From positions 1,302,001 to 1,366,000 of the forward strand of contig NZ_CP186480.1 in the NCBI RefSeq assembly GCF_049354825.1: a DNA stretch of 64,000 nt, read 5' to 3'. The notes beneath the pieces were generated by a model that saw only the letters and a program-made list of their open reading frames with translations, was not told the origin of the DNA and did no database searches. Within the stretch, counting starts at the first letter, position 1, and each line of letters opens with the position of its first letter. Position numbers and translations under genes: made by a program. The stretch comes from Novosphingobium sp049354825 (GTDB lineage Bacteria; Pseudomonadota; Alphaproteobacteria; Sphingomonadales; Sphingomonadaceae). Shown in pieces: positions 9,054-16,325 of the stretch.

Positions 9054-10886
9054 ATGACCGCCGCATCCGACGATTTCTATTTCCGGCGTTTCGAGGACCG
9101 GCGGCCGCCGGCACCGCTGCCCTACTCGCGCGCGATCGAGTTGATCTGGCAGACCCTGGCGGTGTTTTGCCTGCTGGCAGGCGCGCGTTACATGTGGTGG
9201 CGGTGGACGGCATCACTCAATTTGCACGCGGTATGGTTCTCACTGCCGCTCGTGCTGGCGGAAAGCGCCGCCTACATCGGCTTGGTCCTGTTCGTGATGA
9301 ACTTGTGGAAGGTGCGCGATTATCCGCGCCGCGCCCCGCCGCGCAATTTCGTCGAGTGCGTCCGCGCCGAGGAGATGGTCAATCGCCGGATCGCGGTGGA
9401 CGTCTTCATCGCCACCTACAACGAGGACGAGGAACTGGTCCGCCTCTCGGTCCAGGATGCCAAGGCGATCCGCTACCCGCACCCGATCGATCTAAAGGTT
9501 TACGTCCTCGATGACGGTCGCCGGCCAACAATGCGCGCCGTGGCCGAGGAAGAGGGCATCGGCTATATCACGCGGGACAACAACATCGGCTTCAAGGCGG
9601 GCAACCTGCGCAACGCGATGGAGCAGACGAGCGGCGACTTCATCGTCATCTGCGATGCCGACACGCGCCCGTTCCCGACGATCCTGGAACGTACGCTGGG
9701 CTATTTCCGCGATCCCGATGTCGCGCTGATCCAGACCCCCCAGTGGTTCTACGACTTACCCGAGGGCGTCACGCTGCGCGAAGCCTGGGGCAAGCGCGCG
9801 GGCAAGCTGGGCTACGCCGTCGCCAAGGCCGTCGAGACGGTGTTCGGTGAAATCCGCGTCGGAGAGGACCCGTTCGTCAACGATCCGGCGATGTTCTATG
9901 ACATCATTCAGCGTCGCCGGAACCCGTGGAATGCCGCGTTCTGCTGCGGAGCCGGATCGATCCACCGGCGCGAAGCGGTGATGTTCGTCGCGCTGCGAGA
10001 GTTTTCGGAAGCCGTATCGCGCGCCTCGGGCGAACAGCGTTCGCGGCTTGGCCGGATCGCCCGTCTGCGCAAGGGCGACAGCGAGGAACAGATCGCGCTG
10101 GCGCGCTGGAAGGCGGTCCAGGAAGAGGAACTGACACCTTACAAGTTCCACGTCTCCGAAGATATCTATTCGACCATCGTACTGCACCAGGACACCGGCC
10201 GAAACTGGAAGACGGTAATGCACCCGGACGTCGAATCCCGGATGCTGAGCCCGCAGGACCTGCTGACCTGGACGATCCAGCGCTACAAGTACGCCGGCGG
10301 CAGCCTCGACATCCTGTTCCACGACAACCCCGTGCTGCGCCCGGGGATGACCTTCATGCAGCGCATGATGTACCTGGCGACGTTCTGGTCTTACCTGGGC
10401 GCGCTCTGGAACCTGGTGTTCCTGGTCTCGCCGGTAATCTACCTTGTCAGCGGGATCGCCCCGGTCGACGCGTACACCGGTGACTTTTTCGGCCACGCGC
10501 TGCCGTTCCTGATCCTCAACGAACTGGCCTTCCTGTTCGGGACCTGGGGCCATTCAGGCTACAAGGGCAAGGTCACGTACCTTGCCAGTTTCCCGCTGTC
10601 GCTGCGGGCGCTCTGGGCGGTAGTGCGCAAGAAGAAGATCTCGTTCCCGGTTACGCCCAAGGCGCGGCAGGAGGGCAACCACCTGCACCTGGTCTGGCCG
10701 CAGATAGCGATCATGATGCTGACGATCCTGGCTTTCGCCTACGCAGCGATCCTGTTCGCACTCGGCCACGGGCCCTACACAACGGGCGGCATGATCGCCA
10801 ACGGTCTGTGGGGCCTCAACAACGTGCTGGCGATGGGCATCATGGTGCGCGCGGCGTTCTGGAAACCCGCGGAGGACCGGGCATGA
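9054..10886 (+). CDS. Cellulose-synthase-like glycosyltransferase family 2, membrane-bound
   Basis: The 610-residue processive GT2 enzyme probably builds and extrudes a beta-linked glucan or related polysaccharide. Two membrane segments (about residues 25-85) precede the GT domain, and at least four follow it. Catalytic and sugar-nucleotide motifs are visible: VLDDGRRP, DADTRPFP, TPQWF and VSEDIYST. The acceptor motif reads QRYKY instead of the usual Q(Q/R)xRW, a conservative change. The chain ends soon after the last membrane segment, so there is no PilZ domain and no obvious c-di-GMP site, unlike canonical BcsA. The start is ATG 9054; a GTG at 8985 would overlap the kinase stop in a GTGA. 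The SPOR gene overlaps its 3' end. The exact polymer is not determinable here. Confidence 0.85.
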   Translation: MTAASDDFYFRRFEDRRPPAPLPYSRAIELIWQTLAVFCLLAGARYMWWRWTASLNLHAVWFSLPLVLAESAAYIGLVLFVMNLWKVRDYPRRAPPRNFVECVRAEEMVNRRIAVDVFIATYNEDEELVRLSVQDAKAIRYPHPIDLKVYVLDDGRRPTMRAVAEEEGIGYITRDNNIGFKAGNLRNAMEQTSGDFIVICDADTRPFPTILERTLGYFRDPDVALIQTPQWFYDLPEGVTLREAWGKRAGKLGYAVAKAVETVFGEIRVGEDPFVNDPAMFYDIIQRRRNPWNAAFCCGAGSIHRREAVMFVALREFSEAVSRASGEQRSRLGRIARLRKGDSEEQIALARWKAVQEEELTPYKFHVSEDIYSTIVLHQDTGRNWKTVMHPDVESRMLSPQDLLTWTIQRYKYAGGSLDILFHDNPVLRPGMTFMQRMMYLATFWSYLGALWNLVFLVSPVIYLVSGIAPVDAYTGDFFGHALPFLILNELAFLFGTWGHSGYKGKVTYLASFPLSLRALWAVVRKKKISFPVTPKARQEGNHLHLVWPQIAIMMLTILAFAYAAILFALGHGPYTTGGMIANGLWGLNNVLAMGIMVRAAFWKPAEDRA

Positions 10887-11419
10887 CGACGATCGCCGAA
10901 GGGCTGCGCAAGGGGCGCAGCCACCTCATCATCGCCGCCGCGCTGGCGATCGGCGGCACGCTGGTGGTCCGGATCGAGGATCGCACGCTCAACCGCGAGG
11001 CAGGCAATCCGGTACCGCATCAAGATTTCGTCCCGCGGGCGGTCGGTTCGATTACGATGCCGATGGCGCCGCTTCCCCCTGCAATCGTGCCGACGCCTGC
11101 GGCCGTTCCGGCAACCGCGGCTGCGCCGCCCGCCTCAACCCCGGCACCCACCCAGCCGGCGGCAAACACGCCCCACGCCGATCGTGCGGGACGTGACATC
11201 CAGCTTGGCGCCTTTGACAGCAATGCCGTCGCGCAGGAGCGCTGGTCAGGTCTGGCACAGCGCTTTGCGATACTCTCGTCGCTGGACCACAGTGTCGAAA
11301 CGGTGAGCTCCCGGCATGGAACGGTCCATCGTCTGATCGCAGCCGCGCCCGATCTTGCCAGCGCGCGCGACGTTTGTGCCGCGGTGCGGCGCGGCGGCGC
11401 GGCCTGCTTCGTTCGCTAG
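10883..11419 (+). CDS. Small membrane-anchored SPOR-domain-like protein
   Basis: The 178-residue product has one N-terminal membrane segment (about residues 14-30), a Pro/Ala-rich linker (about 60-100) and a C-terminal region of about 70 residues. That region starts with IQLGAFDS and ends near GGAACFVR, the usual spacing of a SPOR fold. SPOR domains bind glycan-stripped peptidoglycan. The ATG overlaps the glycosyltransferase stop in an ATGA, with GGAGG eight bases upstream, so the pair is translated together. That pairing suggests a periplasmic accessory to polysaccharide export, but this is inference. The stop shares a CTAG with the convergent HATPase gene. Confidence 0.7.
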   Translation: MTTIAEGLRKGRSHLIIAAALAIGGTLVVRIEDRTLNREAGNPVPHQDFVPRAVGSITMPMAPLPPAIVPTPAAVPATAAAPPASTPAPTQPAANTPHADRAGRDIQLGAFDSNAVAQERWSGLAQRFAILSSLDHSVETVSSRHGTVHRLIAAAPDLASARDVCAAVRRGGAACFVR

Positions 11420-11832
11420 GCGGTAAGCGTCTTGACCAGCCGCAGCCGGTTGACCGATCCCGCACGACTATAGTCGGCCAGATCGACGCAGCTGCGTACG
11501 ATACCAAGTCCGCGCCCCTCGGTCGCGTCGAGCGGCGCCGTCCGGCACAAGGCGAACAGGTCGGCGGGCGCCGGCCGGCCCTCGTCCTCGAGCAACAGCG
11601 CGACTTCGCCCCGCGCGATCTCGACGGCAAGGCGGATGACCCCGCCGCCGGTTTCCTCGTAACCATGCTCGACGATGTTGTTGGCCGCCTCGACCATTGC
11701 CAGCTCGAGGTCGAAGACGCTCATCTCGTCGACACCGGCGGTGTTGCAGCACTCACGCAGGAAGGCGGCCAGGTCGCGCACCCCCAGGTGCGTCGCCGCG
11801 GCCACGCAGGTCTGGGGCGAGCCGTCAGCCAT
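11416..11832 (-). CDS. RsbW-like HATPase (anti-sigma/serine kinase type)
   Basis: The 138-residue protein has the compact GHKL ATPase fold of RsbW/SpoIIAB. The N-box ELAMVEAANNIVEHGY supplies the Mg-binding Asn (about residue 52) and catalytic-type Glu. LLLEDEGRPAP is the ATP-binding Asp box and GRGLGIV the glycine loop. Such proteins bind a partner (a sigma factor or an enzyme) and phosphorylate a STAS antagonist. It is the last gene of a three-gene unit; its start overlaps the STAS gene by eight bases. No sigma-factor gene is nearby, so the target may not be a sigma factor. The stop overlaps that of the convergent SPOR gene. Confidence 0.85.
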   Translation of the reverse strand: MADGSPQTCVAAATHLGVRDLAAFLRECCNTAGVDEMSVFDLELAMVEAANNIVEHGYEETGGGVIRLAVEIARGEVALLLEDEGRPAPADLFALCRTAPLDATEGRGLGIVRSCVDLADYSRAGSVNRLRLVKTLTA

Positions 11833-12148
11833 TCAAGGCGTCGCGCGCCGAGGCCGCATCGTCGGCAAGGACGAACAGGCTGTCGAGCCGGGTAATCTGG
11901 AACAGGCGTCGCACGCCAGGGGCGGCACCGACGACCGCGATCCGCCCCCCCTCACCCATCTGCTTGAGGAGCGAGACGAGCACCCCCAGCCCGGTCGAAT
12001 CGACGAACTGGACTTGGGACATGTCGAGCACCAGGCGGCGCGTCGAACTTCCCAATGCGTCGCTCATCGCCTGCTTGAACGCGGGCGCGGCGGCGGCGTC
12101 GATGCGCTCGTCCGGAACGGTAATTTCGAGCACGGCGGGGTCGGTCAT
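11825..12148 (-). CDS. STAS-domain anti-sigma-factor antagonist
   Basis: The 107-residue single-domain protein has the SpoIIAA/RsbV motif FVDSTGLGVL, with the predicted phospho-acceptor Ser at residue 51. In such switches the unphosphorylated STAS protein captures the HATPase kinase and frees its target. The kinase phosphorylates the Ser and a PP2C phosphatase removes the phosphate. All three parts are encoded together here, in the order PP2C, STAS, HATPase. The start overlaps the PP2C stop in an ATGA. Its length is typical of the family and no residues seem missing. Confidence 0.9.
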   Translation of the reverse strand: MTDPAVLEITVPDERIDAAAAPAFKQAMSDALGSSTRRLVLDMSQVQFVDSTGLGVLVSLLKQMGEGGRIAVVGAAPGVRRLFQITRLDSLFVLADDAASARDALNG

Positions 12149-13371
12149 CGGCGATCCTCATGGCAGCATTCAAGCACGAGCACGGAGACATCATCGGCAA
12201 AGCCCGTAGCTGGCCGCTTCGCGTCCAGCGCGCGATCGATCGTGCCAACGAGATGCGTCAGCGAATCGTTCCGCCCCGTTTCCAGGATTCGCGACAGCGC
12301 CGGACTGACATCGCCATCCCCGCCATCGCCGTCGAGCGTGTCCTCAACCCCGTCCGACAGCAGCAGCAACCGCGTACCGGGGCCAAGCCGGACCATCTCG
12401 GGCCGGAACGTGGCATCGGCGAACCAGCCGAGCGGAAAGCCCCCGTTCGCTTCCTCGCCGACGCGCCGCGCTCCGCCGGCGTCGCAGGTCAGGGCCGGCG
12501 GATGGCCGGCGCGAACGATCCACGCTTCGCTGGCGGAGGGATCAGCGATACCGACGATCATCGTCGCATAGCTGTCGTCGCCGCGTTCCGCGATCTCACG
12601 GTTGAGCGCTGCGATCGCATCGGCCAGCGCCTCGGGGGAGGACGAGCGGAACTGCTTGAGGCGGTGGTGGAGGTGAAAGCTGTCGAGCGCCGCGGGCACG
12701 CCGTGCCCGCGCACGTCGATGAGGAAGAACAGCACATGCGCGTCCTCCAGCGGCATGACCCCAATCGAATCGCCGCCGAGCACCGAGGCCGGGTGATAGA
12801 TCGAAGCGATGTCGAGCGCGCCCGCCGCCCCGTCTGCCGGCAGCAGCCGGCGGTGCAAGGCCGCGGCGGCATCGATATCGGCCTGGACCGCGTCGAGCGC
12901 GCTGCGAGCGCGGCGATGGGCGGCGCCGACCAGCGCGGTGCGCCGCGCCAGGCGGCGATGCAGGCGGCGGTTGCGGCGCGTGCTTTCGACCGCAAGCTGA
13001 AGCTGCAGTGCGTCGATCGGCTTGCGCAGGAAATCGTCGACGCCGGCAGCCAGCGCGGCGCCGATCGCGTCGCCGTCCTCGTCGGCGGTGATCATGGTGA
13101 TGTGAATGTGACGCTCTCGTCCATGCTGGGCACGGGCGCGGCGCGCCAGCTCCATCCCGTCCATTCCGGGCATCTGCCAGTCGGTGATAAGCTGGTCGAA
13201 CTGACCCTTCGCCAGCAGTTCCAGCGCCCGTTCCCCGCTGTCGGTCGTCTCGGTCCGGCAGCCATGGCGGCCGAGCTGAAGCGCAAGATACTGGGCCAGC
13301 AGCACGTCATCGTCGACGACCAGCACGTTGAGGCGATCGATCGCGGCAGAAGAGGGGGAAGATGTGGCCAT
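12145..13371 (-). CDS. Response regulator with PP2C (RsbU/SpoIIE-type) phosphatase output
   Basis: The 408-residue protein has a canonical N-terminal receiver (LVVDDD, acceptor Asp 64 in ITDWQMPGMDG, Lys in LRKPID). A helical linker (about 145-190) leads to a PP2C domain. Metal-binding signatures of PP2C are present: LGGDSIG, DVRGHGVPAAL, LLSDGVED and FADDVSVLVLE. It would dephosphorylate the STAS protein encoded next. The domain pair matches the front of Pseudomonas HsbR, except that the kinase domain is a separate gene here. ATG 13371 follows AGGA at a good distance, and the remaining upstream frame is not protein-like. It is divergent from the stand-alone Hpt gene across 121 bases, which suggests Hpt-to-receiver phosphotransfer. 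Confidence 0.92.
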   Translation of the reverse strand: MATSSPSSAAIDRLNVLVVDDDVLLAQYLALQLGRHGCRTETTDSGERALELLAKGQFDQLITDWQMPGMDGMELARRARAQHGRERHIHITMITADEDGDAIGAALAAGVDDFLRKPIDALQLQLAVESTRRNRRLHRRLARRTALVGAAHRRARSALDAVQADIDAAAALHRRLLPADGAAGALDIASIYHPASVLGGDSIGVMPLEDAHVLFFLIDVRGHGVPAALDSFHLHHRLKQFRSSSPEALADAIAALNREIAERGDDSYATMIVGIADPSASEAWIVRAGHPPALTCDAGGARRVGEEANGGFPLGWFADATFRPEMVRLGPGTRLLLLSDGVEDTLDGDGGDGDVSPALSRILETGRNDSLTHLVGTIDRALDAKRPATGFADDVSVLVLECCHEDRR

Positions 13372-13492
13372 GATTCCTGTTCGGCACCATTGCCGCTGCG
13401 ACCGTCCGCGTCCATCCGCACATGCGCCCGGCGGCGCAAAATCGGCCCGGCCGTGTTGCCACCGCCACGCGGGTCGGGAATAGCCTGCGTGC

Positions 13493-13771
13493 ATGAGCGA
13501 CGAATACGAAGAGCAGATGGCGGCGCTGCGCGGCCAATTCATCGACCAGCTGCGTGCGGACGCGGCGGAGCTGGCGGCGCTTTCGGCCGCCGGCGATGTT
13601 TCGGCGATCGGCGCTGTCGCGCACCGCATCGCCGGGATGGCGGCGGTATTCGGCTTCGACGATCTGACGAGGCTGGGCAAACTGGCCGATCGAGCCGCGC
13701 GCAGCGGCGCGGACACCGAGGCGATCCCGGCCTTCGTCGCGGCGGTCCAGGCCGCGTTCGCAGCCGGCTAG
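13493..13771 (+). CDS. Stand-alone histidine phosphotransfer (Hpt) protein
   Basis: The 92-residue, almost all-helical protein carries AVAHRIAGMAAVFGF, with the predicted phospho-His at residue 44. This matches the HxxxG helix of Hpt domains and resembles the Hpt motif at the C-terminus of the nearby kinase. Such proteins shuttle phosphate between receivers. It is the immediate divergent neighbour of the receiver-PP2C gene, as HptB neighbours HsbR in Pseudomonas. No enzymatic residues are present. The stop shares a CTAG palindrome with the convergent GH16 gene. Confidence 0.85.
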   Translation: MSDEYEEQMAALRGQFIDQLRADAAELAALSAAGDVSAIGAVAHRIAGMAAVFGFDDLTRLGKLADRAARSGADTEAIPAFVAAVQAAFAAG

Positions 13772-14652
13772 GGCTGCCACACCCGGATCGAATCGACCTC
13801 CATCGTGGCGGGAAAGCTGGCATCGGCGATACCTTCGGCGCCCGCCCAGTCGCCGCCGACCGCGACGTTGAGGATCAGCGCCATCGGCCGGTCGAGTCCG
13901 ACCGCCGGAGCGATGAATGTGACCCGCCCGTCGATCCCGAACACGACCCGGTCCGGCGTCCAGAGCACCTGGTAATCGTGGAAAGCGTCGTCCGCCTGCC
14001 GCGTGACGGCTACCGGCTGATTACCCCGGCGAAAATTGGCAGCGCGGGTCTGGATGCCCTGGCGAACTTCATCGGGCCGGTGACCGGCCAGTTCGGCAAT
14101 GTCGATCTCGCCGCCGTCCCAGCGGAAGTCATGGCGCTCGGGCAGCAGCCAGATTGCGGGCCAGGCCCCGCGCACGCGCGGCAGGCGCGCGCGCACAGAG
14201 AAGAAGCCGTAGTGCCAGCGGGCATGGCCGGCGGTGGTGATCCGCGCGGACGTATAGCCCTGTCCGCCCCAGTCCGACGGACGTGGCGGACCTGGCGGAT
14301 GAGCGACTGCGCTGATCCGCAGCTTTCCGTCGGCGACACGTGCCGCATCACTGTCCGCATGGGCGTAATATTGCCGCTCGCCGTTGTACCAGCCGCGCTT
14401 GTTGAGGTCGGTATCATGGGACCAGCGGGTCGCGGACGGCGCGGTGCCGCTGTCGAACGTTTCGGCATAAACCTCGCGATAGCCCGCTGGCACGGCCAGT
14501 TCGGCGCCGACGTCAGGCACGGGCGTGCTCATCGCCGGTGCCTCGACATGCGGGATGCAGCCCGACGACGATACGGCGGACAATGAACCTGCCAGCAGCG
14601 CAGCGCGCAATCGACCCGCGTCAGAAAACGTGACTGATGCCGACCGACGCAT
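13768..14652 (-). CDS. Glycoside hydrolase family 16 (endo-beta-glucanase-like), exported
   Basis: The 294-residue product has the GH16 catalytic signature GEIDIAEL, in which the two Glu are nucleophile and acid/base. It also has typical jelly-roll strands (YNGERQYY, YGFFSVRARLP, WPAIWLLP). GH16 enzymes cut beta-1,3/1,4-glucans and related polymers. The N-terminus has a hydrophobic stretch ending in SSSGC, so it may be a lipoprotein with an imperfect lipobox. ATG 14652 overlaps the 3' end of the upstream BcsS-like gene by 32 bases. A TTG at 14610 would remove the overlap and leave a neat export signal. With the synthase and BcsS-like genes it suggests trimming or release of an exported glucan. 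Confidence 0.85.
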   Translation of the reverse strand: MRRSASVTFSDAGRLRAALLAGSLSAVSSSGCIPHVEAPAMSTPVPDVGAELAVPAGYREVYAETFDSGTAPSATRWSHDTDLNKRGWYNGERQYYAHADSDAARVADGKLRISAVAHPPGPPRPSDWGGQGYTSARITTAGHARWHYGFFSVRARLPRVRGAWPAIWLLPERHDFRWDGGEIDIAELAGHRPDEVRQGIQTRAANFRRGNQPVAVTRQADDAFHDYQVLWTPDRVVFGIDGRVTFIAPAVGLDRPMALILNVAVGGDWAGAEGIADASFPATMEVDSIRVWQP

Positions 14653-15328
14653 AAGGCTTGGCGCTGCGCCCGGTCTGGAAACTGGCGCCGCCCGACAAGC
14701 TGATTTCGGCCTTCGGGCCAAGCCCGGTGGTGACGAAGGCGCCGACCGCCTCCTGCGTGTAGATCCGGTCACCCTGGACGATGCCCTCGATCCCCATCCG
14801 GGTGTTGTGCGCCGCGTTGACCCGTTTGCCGAGGCGAGCCTGCGTAATATAGGTTCGGTCGTTCACGCCCAGCGATCCGAACCAGCCAAGCCGCCAGTCC
14901 TGGCCGTAAGCCCCGTCGGTCTGCAGCGCGAGGTCGTAGCGGGTGCCGCGCATCCGGTTGGCCGGGTCGCTCGGCGTCAGGCTGGTGTGGGTGATCCGAG
15001 GACCGGCCCCGAAGTTGGCCCAGCCCCAGTCGCCCGAAGTCTGGTAGACAGCCGCCAGTTCGGCCGACGCGTAATTAGCCCGCACCGTCCCGACCGTGCC
15101 CGATTCGTATTGATAGCGGCCGCCGCTGCCACCGGCGCGGATCGCCCAGCCTTGACCCAGCCGCGAACCGGGCAAGGAAAAGACGCCGCCGGCATAGCCG
15201 TTAATACCGTCGCCATTACCCACGCCGCCGCCGGCATAGACCACGCCGCTGTCGTCGGCAAAAGCGGCCTGCGGCACCGCGAAAAAGGCGGCGCCCAGCA
15301 TCATCAGCGAAATTGCAGCCTTGGGCAT
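14621..15328 (-). CDS. bcsS: Exported beta-barrel-like protein, probably BcsS (cellulose biosynthesis)
   Basis: The 235-residue product has a clear signal peptide (MPKAAISLMMLG, cleavage after AAFA) and alternating Gly/aromatic strands ending in ISHVF. A terminal Phe is typical of outer-membrane barrels. The early segment (YAGGVFSLPGSRLGQGWAIR) resembles the alphaproteobacterial BcsS family found beside cellulose synthase genes. That recognition is from memory and not checked. The family role is undefined; it may form or support an export pore. The start is ATG 15328, where the signal peptide begins. The GH16 gene follows with overlap, so they form a two-gene unit divergent from kynA. Confidence 0.6.
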   Translation of the reverse strand: MPKAAISLMMLGAAFFAVPQAAFADDSGVVYAGGGVGNGDGINGYAGGVFSLPGSRLGQGWAIRAGGSGGRYQYESGTVGTVRANYASAELAAVYQTSGDWGWANFGAGPRITHTSLTPSDPANRMRGTRYDLALQTDGAYGQDWRLGWFGSLGVNDRTYITQARLGKRVNAAHNTRMGIEGIVQGDRIYTQEAVGAFVTTGLGPKAEISLSGGASFQTGRSAKPYASVGISHVF

Positions 15329-15530
15329 AATCGGGTTCACATCCTCAATCGGGGTGCGAAATATCCCCCCGTTTTCACGCTGTCGTATGGCGGGCCGTGC
15401 GGCGCGGCGCAAATCGATAAGCGCGGTCACGGTAACGATCTTTACGCCCCTGTGTCCGCGAAGGCCCGCATGGCGCCGCAGTGCGCCGCAACAGCTTGCA
15501 ATTGTAACCATCGCGCGGGAAGGAAGCGAC

Positions 15531-16325
15531 ATGACCGAGCCGCCGATGACCTATGCCCGCTATCTCGATCTCGACATGCTGCTCGGCGCGCAGCACCCAC
15601 TGTCGGACTGCGATGACGAGCAGCTGTTCATCATCATCCACCAGGCCAAGGAGCTGTGGCTCAAGCAGCTGATCACCGAATTGCACCTGGCAATATCGCA
15701 AGTGCGGGCCGACGCACTGGTCCCAGCTTACAAGGCCCTGGCGCGGGTGAGCCGCATCCAGGCCGTGATGACACTGTCCTGGGATGTGCTGGCGACGATG
15801 ACGCCATCGGACTATTCGCGCTTCCGCCATGTTCTCGGCCCCAGCTCGGGCTTCCAGTCGGACCAGTTCCGCACGGTCGAATATCTCCTGGGCCTCAAGG
15901 ATGCCCGGTTTCTCGACTATCACCAGGATCGGCCCGCCGCACACGCGGCACTGGCCGCGGCGCTGGCGGCGCCAAGCCTGTGGGACGAGGCCATCCGCGC
16001 CGCAGCGCGCGCGGGCCTGGCGATCCCCGAGGCCTTGATCGCGCGTGACGTGTCCCGGCCCTATGAGCCAGACCCGGCCGTCGAGGCGGCATTTCTCGAG
16101 GTCTACCGCGATACCGATCGCTATTGGGATCTCTACCAGCTCGCCGAGAAGCTGGTCGACATCGACGACGCTACCGCGACCTGGCGGCACAAGCACGTGC
16201 TGACGGTCGAGCGTGTCATCGGCGGCAAGCGCGGCACCGGCGGCACCGCAGGTGCGGCCTACCTCCATTCCACGTTGGGCAAGCGCGCCTTTCCCGAGCT
16301 GTGGACGCTGAGGACCGCGCTGTGA
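15531..16325 (+). CDS. kynA: Tryptophan 2,3-dioxygenase
   Basis: The 264-residue heme enzyme converts L-tryptophan to N-formylkynurenine, the first step of the kynurenine pathway. Family motifs are clear: TYARYLDLDMLL, HPLSDCDDEQLFIIIHQAKE (active-site region), SGFQSDQFR and WRHKHVLTVERVIG with the proximal heme His. The C-terminal GTGGTAGAAYL loop binds substrate. The length fits bacterial enzymes. AGGAAG lies seven bases before the ATG. It overlaps the next gene in GTGA, so the probable kynureninase is co-translated. No formamidase gene is adjacent. Confidence 0.95.
   Translation: MTEPPMTYARYLDLDMLLGAQHPLSDCDDEQLFIIIHQAKELWLKQLITELHLAISQVRADALVPAYKALARVSRIQAVMTLSWDVLATMTPSDYSRFRHVLGPSSGFQSDQFRTVEYLLGLKDARFLDYHQDRPAAHAALAAALAAPSLWDEAIRAAARAGLAIPEALIARDVSRPYEPDPAVEAAFLEVYRDTDRYWDLYQLAEKLVDIDDATATWRHKHVLTVERVIGGKRGTGGTAGAAYLHSTLGKRAFPELWTLRTAL

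Noticed and set aside
12160..14586. An 808-residue open frame on the plus strand over the PP2C and GH16 genes
   Set aside because: It is antisense to genes with intact catalytic motifs, and it crosses the Hpt gene in another frame. The composition is typical of a mirror frame.
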